Source of the DNA: Haliotis asinina
Taxonomy: Eukaryota > Mollusca > Gastropoda > Lepetellida > Haliotidae
Assembly: GCF_037392515.1 (NCBI RefSeq)
Contig: NC_090283.1
Coordinates: 30,024,249-30,088,248 of the forward strand
Direction of reading: 5' to 3'
DNA length: 64,000 nt
Numbering within the stretch: position 1 is the first letter of the stretch; each line of letters starts with the position of its first letter. The notes under the pieces were generated by a model that made no database searches, was not told the DNA's origin, and was given only the letters and a program-made list of their open reading frames with translations. Positions 62,601 to 64,000 of this stretch are shown here, one piece after another. The position numbers and the translations under genes are program-made.

Positions 62601-63701
62601 GTCTGCCTGGGACCCGATTTCTCGAAAAAAACTCAAGTTTTGTACTCAAATCTTTACTTGAGTTTGACAATTTTGACAAGCTCATTTACATTTCTTTGAC
62701 CAAACTCAAAAACTTGACAACTCAAGTAACCTGTCTATCAAACTCAAACTGTCTACTAAGTTTAAACTCAAAATCAATTTCAGTTCATTTTGGGAAACGC
62801 ATTTTCTAGTGTTTTATCAAACTTGAGTAAAAACTCTACCATAAGTCAAAACTCAAACCCAGGTTTGTTTCAAGAAATCAAGGCCAGCTCCCTGTCATAA
62901 ATATGGCTATAAGGATAATAATATATAGTTATATAGGATATAGTTAGCCCAGACATGAATATAGAGCATATTGCCTGAATAATTTGTAAATTCATATTTG
63001 CAAAAGAAGCCAGAAAACTGTGTTTCATATTTTGGCAGAATAAGTATCTCAGGTCCCTTGTGGATAAAAAAGACATGACATCATGATGGAAAATAGTAAT
63101 TCACACATGACAATAAAAGACATCTTCTTATCACAATATAAACAACAAGAACAAAAATATTCAGGCATGAATCAATGTTACTCCAAGGCAGGTTCTTCAG
63201 AAAAAATGCCGACCATTACAGTTGTTATTTCAGGAAAACAGAACAAAAAACAATAAGCAAGCAACCACTGACACCAAATTTTAAAGTCTTCAAGAAAGAA
63301 TATAAATTCTCAGTCCTTGAATAATGGGAAAGAAGGATGAAAATTCATCATCTCAACTGATTTTGTTTTATATTGAAGCACACAGCTGAAGCAAATTTGT
63401 GCTATGAAAGTTTCTTGAAATGATGATATTTCTGTCAAATGATATATATTTCCACATCTTGTGTTTACCGTGTGTAAATACATCAGCACTTTTCATAAAC
63501 CATGACCATTTCCATACAGGTAAAACATGTCACATGACCACTGTTCTGTATACGTACCATCGACTTGTATTGTGGGTTCACCAGTAATCCCTCCAGATTC
63601 CACGAAGAAGGTAGCAGGCTTGTCTTCTTCACCCCGGTACAACCCATCTCCATGGGCCGTAGCCAGAGCTCCCTCCCCGATCTCCTGGGTGAATGGACTT
63701 C
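51308..63701 (-). CDS. FLN: Filamin-family protein, C-terminal part (five Ig-like repeats and tail)
   Basis: Exons in transcript order: 63558-63701, (60446-60823, optional), 57442-57567, 56313-56459, 55123-55230, 54064-54243, 53461-53742, 53067-53216, 52565-52732 and 51308-51558 with the stop. Every junction is AG/GT and phase 1, and the joined frame stays open. Filamin Ig repeats are marked by GSPF/APF starts (GSPFTQEIGEG, SPFHPRIVD, SAFSAYATG, APFKVNVIG, SPFVFRVSA), mid-repeat AGPG or AGRG, and ends such as DITVKWNGRDIHG and YIIHVKWSNLDVPG. Five repeats are covered, then a 35-residue tail (HIVDTQQELEQVLKEE to QWREEF). Filamins cross-link actin and dock receptors and signalling proteins. The actin-binding CH domains and earlier repeats lie beyond the right edge. 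The last repeat is followed by a tail instead of ending there as in vertebrate FLNA. It could be a jitterbug-type paralogue; the exact orthology is not decided here. Confidence 0.92.
54371..55098. repeat. 50-bp intronic minisatellite, about 14 units
   Basis: The unit is CCTCAGAAACGCATCCCCAT followed by CAGATGTTAACATACAGCTA and CACCTCCCTG, exactly 50 bp in the best copies. It lies in the filamin intron between 54243 and 55123 and runs to within 25 bp of the next exon. A single decayed unit lies by the fossil exon at 34571. Confidence 0.95.
55468..55540. repeat. 23-bp repeat, three units
   Basis: GGAACATTCTACAGAATAAC followed by CCT occurs three times in a row within a filamin intron, with one or two differences. 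Confidence 0.9.
58568..58960. repeat. 74-81-bp tandem repeat, five units
   Basis: Units share ACATTTTAGTGTATGAATCT and CACTAACCTTCCTGACAGAA followed by CATCTGT. The marker ATTTTAGTGT (ATTTCAGTGT in the last unit) recurs at 58591, 58667, 58747, 58821 and about 58902. The second and third units are nearly identical and the outer ones are diverged. Confidence 0.9.
59614..59652. repeat. (GACA)n microsatellite
   Basis: Eight or nine GACA units followed by two GATA units, in a filamin intron. Confidence 0.95.
60087..60124. repeat. Perfect 16-bp inverted repeat with a 6-nt loop
   Basis: GGTGACACCAGAGACC, then ATATAA, then GGTCTCTGGTGACACC. It would form a stable hairpin in DNA or in the filamin pre-mRNA. 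It lies about 320 bp from the optional exon, on its 3' side in transcript terms. Confidence 0.95.
60446..60823 (-). CDS. Candidate cassette or alternative terminal exon of the filamin gene (126 codons)
   Basis: The acceptor GTGTACTACCAG and the donor-like GGAGG/GTAAGAT enclose 378 nt, open, starting and ending in phase 1 like every other filamin exon here. The encoded stretch is acidic and polar (REQEASALHISQSS, VAEDYNETGDDREELFRR, YEVDEDGFEIEGGGDK, VEDDVETTSMIVKMEEERDL). It ends in a valine run (VVVVE) and has no filamin repeat motif. If the donor is not used, translation stops after KMVKLL at 60423-60425. Inclusion would place 126 residues in the middle of an Ig repeat, between IQVDG and PNSIAKCS, which join perfectly when the exon is skipped. 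It is therefore probably alternative. It could be a regulated hinge, a short isoform's last exon, or less likely a fortuitous frame. Confidence 0.6.
61012..61185. repeat. 28-bp tandem repeat, about five or six units
   Basis: The core ATAGGAAGAACACTGACCCA followed by GAACATGG is repeated with few changes. More diverged relatives (CAGAACATG, AGGAAT) continue to about 61340. Confidence 0.9.
61582..62160. repeat. 24-bp minisatellite, about 24 units
   Basis: The unit is ACCTGAGTCAATACTGTAGA followed by ATGT, with variants. As 24 divides by three, frames are open on both strands; they encode simple repeats (TQVHSTVL) and are not genes. It lies in the large filamin intron. Confidence 0.95.
62616..62880. 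mobile_element. Probable MITE
   Basis: The ends GATTTCTCGAAA (62616) and TTTCAAGAAATC (62868-62879) are inverted repeats with one mismatch. The interior is rich in ACTCAAGTTT-like motifs in both orientations, and there is no coding frame. The family and target-site duplication are not clear. Confidence 0.6.
62881..63557 (-). other. Filamin intron sequence
   Basis: AT-rich intron next to exon 63558-63701. No further exon or repeat recognised. Confidence 0.5.
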
Positions 63702-64000
63702 CTGTAACACAACGGAACTTTATCAGAAAGATGGTAGAATGGAATAAAATTTGACATGTGACCAAAGTAAATCTCCAGAATGTAATTCAGTTTGGTTCTG
63801 TGTTCCTCATAGTTCATGACCAATGTTTTGAGCGAAAAGTTGTCTCCGCATCAAAGCCACCTGAAAACCACTCAATAAAAAACAAGAGTAACGCCCCTTG
63901 TCTGTGATTACACAAGAGATCAAACAAACAAGAGTCAGTTCACAACATCAAGCGAAGAAGATGGATACAATGAAAGGAGGGGTGGAACTGTAGTGAGCCC
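63702..64000 (-). other. Filamin intron sequence to the window edge
   Basis: Begins at the acceptor GTGTTACAG (minus strand) of exon 63558-63701. The gene continues to the right of the window. Confidence 0.6.

Overview
The window looks like nuclear DNA of a gastropod mollusc, most likely an abalone-type species. It has spliced animal genes with GT-AG introns, dense tandem repeats, Tc1-like, Merlin-like and LINE fossils, and several copies of a tRNA-derived SINE whose tail is GTGAGTGAGTGAG on the reverse strand and which I associate with Haliotis. No search was run, so the species call rests on memory of such sequences.

Layout. (1) Positions 1-14117 are one satellite array of about 70 monomers of 201 bp, running off the left edge. 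It shows higher-order structure inside and decayed monomers at its right edge. (2) Positions 14118-18011 are a graveyard of mobile elements: a Merlin/ISXO2-like transposase end, LINE endonuclease and reverse-transcriptase pieces, a SINE remnant and a long ATAC microsatellite. (3) Positions 18014-22340 are a 42-bp pyrimidine-rich minisatellite of about 100 copies. (4) Positions about 22440-33815 and 38920-49250 are two copies of one segmental duplication. Each holds a TRIM-type gene (RING, two B-boxes, coiled coil, SPRY-like C-terminus), followed by a SINE, a Tc1-like remnant and another SINE. Copy B (39264-44176) reads through as a 631-residue protein over five coding exons whose phases all agree. 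Copy A (22786-27294) keeps the same exon map but carries a nonsense codon, three frame-breaking deletions and a lost RING cysteine, so it is a pseudogene. The minisatellite also sits before copy B, but only about 0.6 kb long. (5) Between the copies lie a fragment of a filamin exon with its intron, degenerate repeats and a THAP-domain fragment. (6) Positions 51308-63701 (minus strand) are the 3' end of a filamin-family gene: nine phase-1 exons encoding five filamin Ig repeats and a short tail, plus a tenth candidate exon.

The filamin fossil at 33.8 kb implies that the tandem duplication once reached into the filamin gene and that copy A later lost several kilobases. The TRIM protein is probably a ubiquitin ligase or sensor. 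The filamin is an actin-binding scaffold. No functional link between them is visible. The most notable observation is the extra 126-codon exon (60446-60823). It is phase-compatible but would split a filamin repeat in two, so it may be a regulated cassette or an alternative 3' end.
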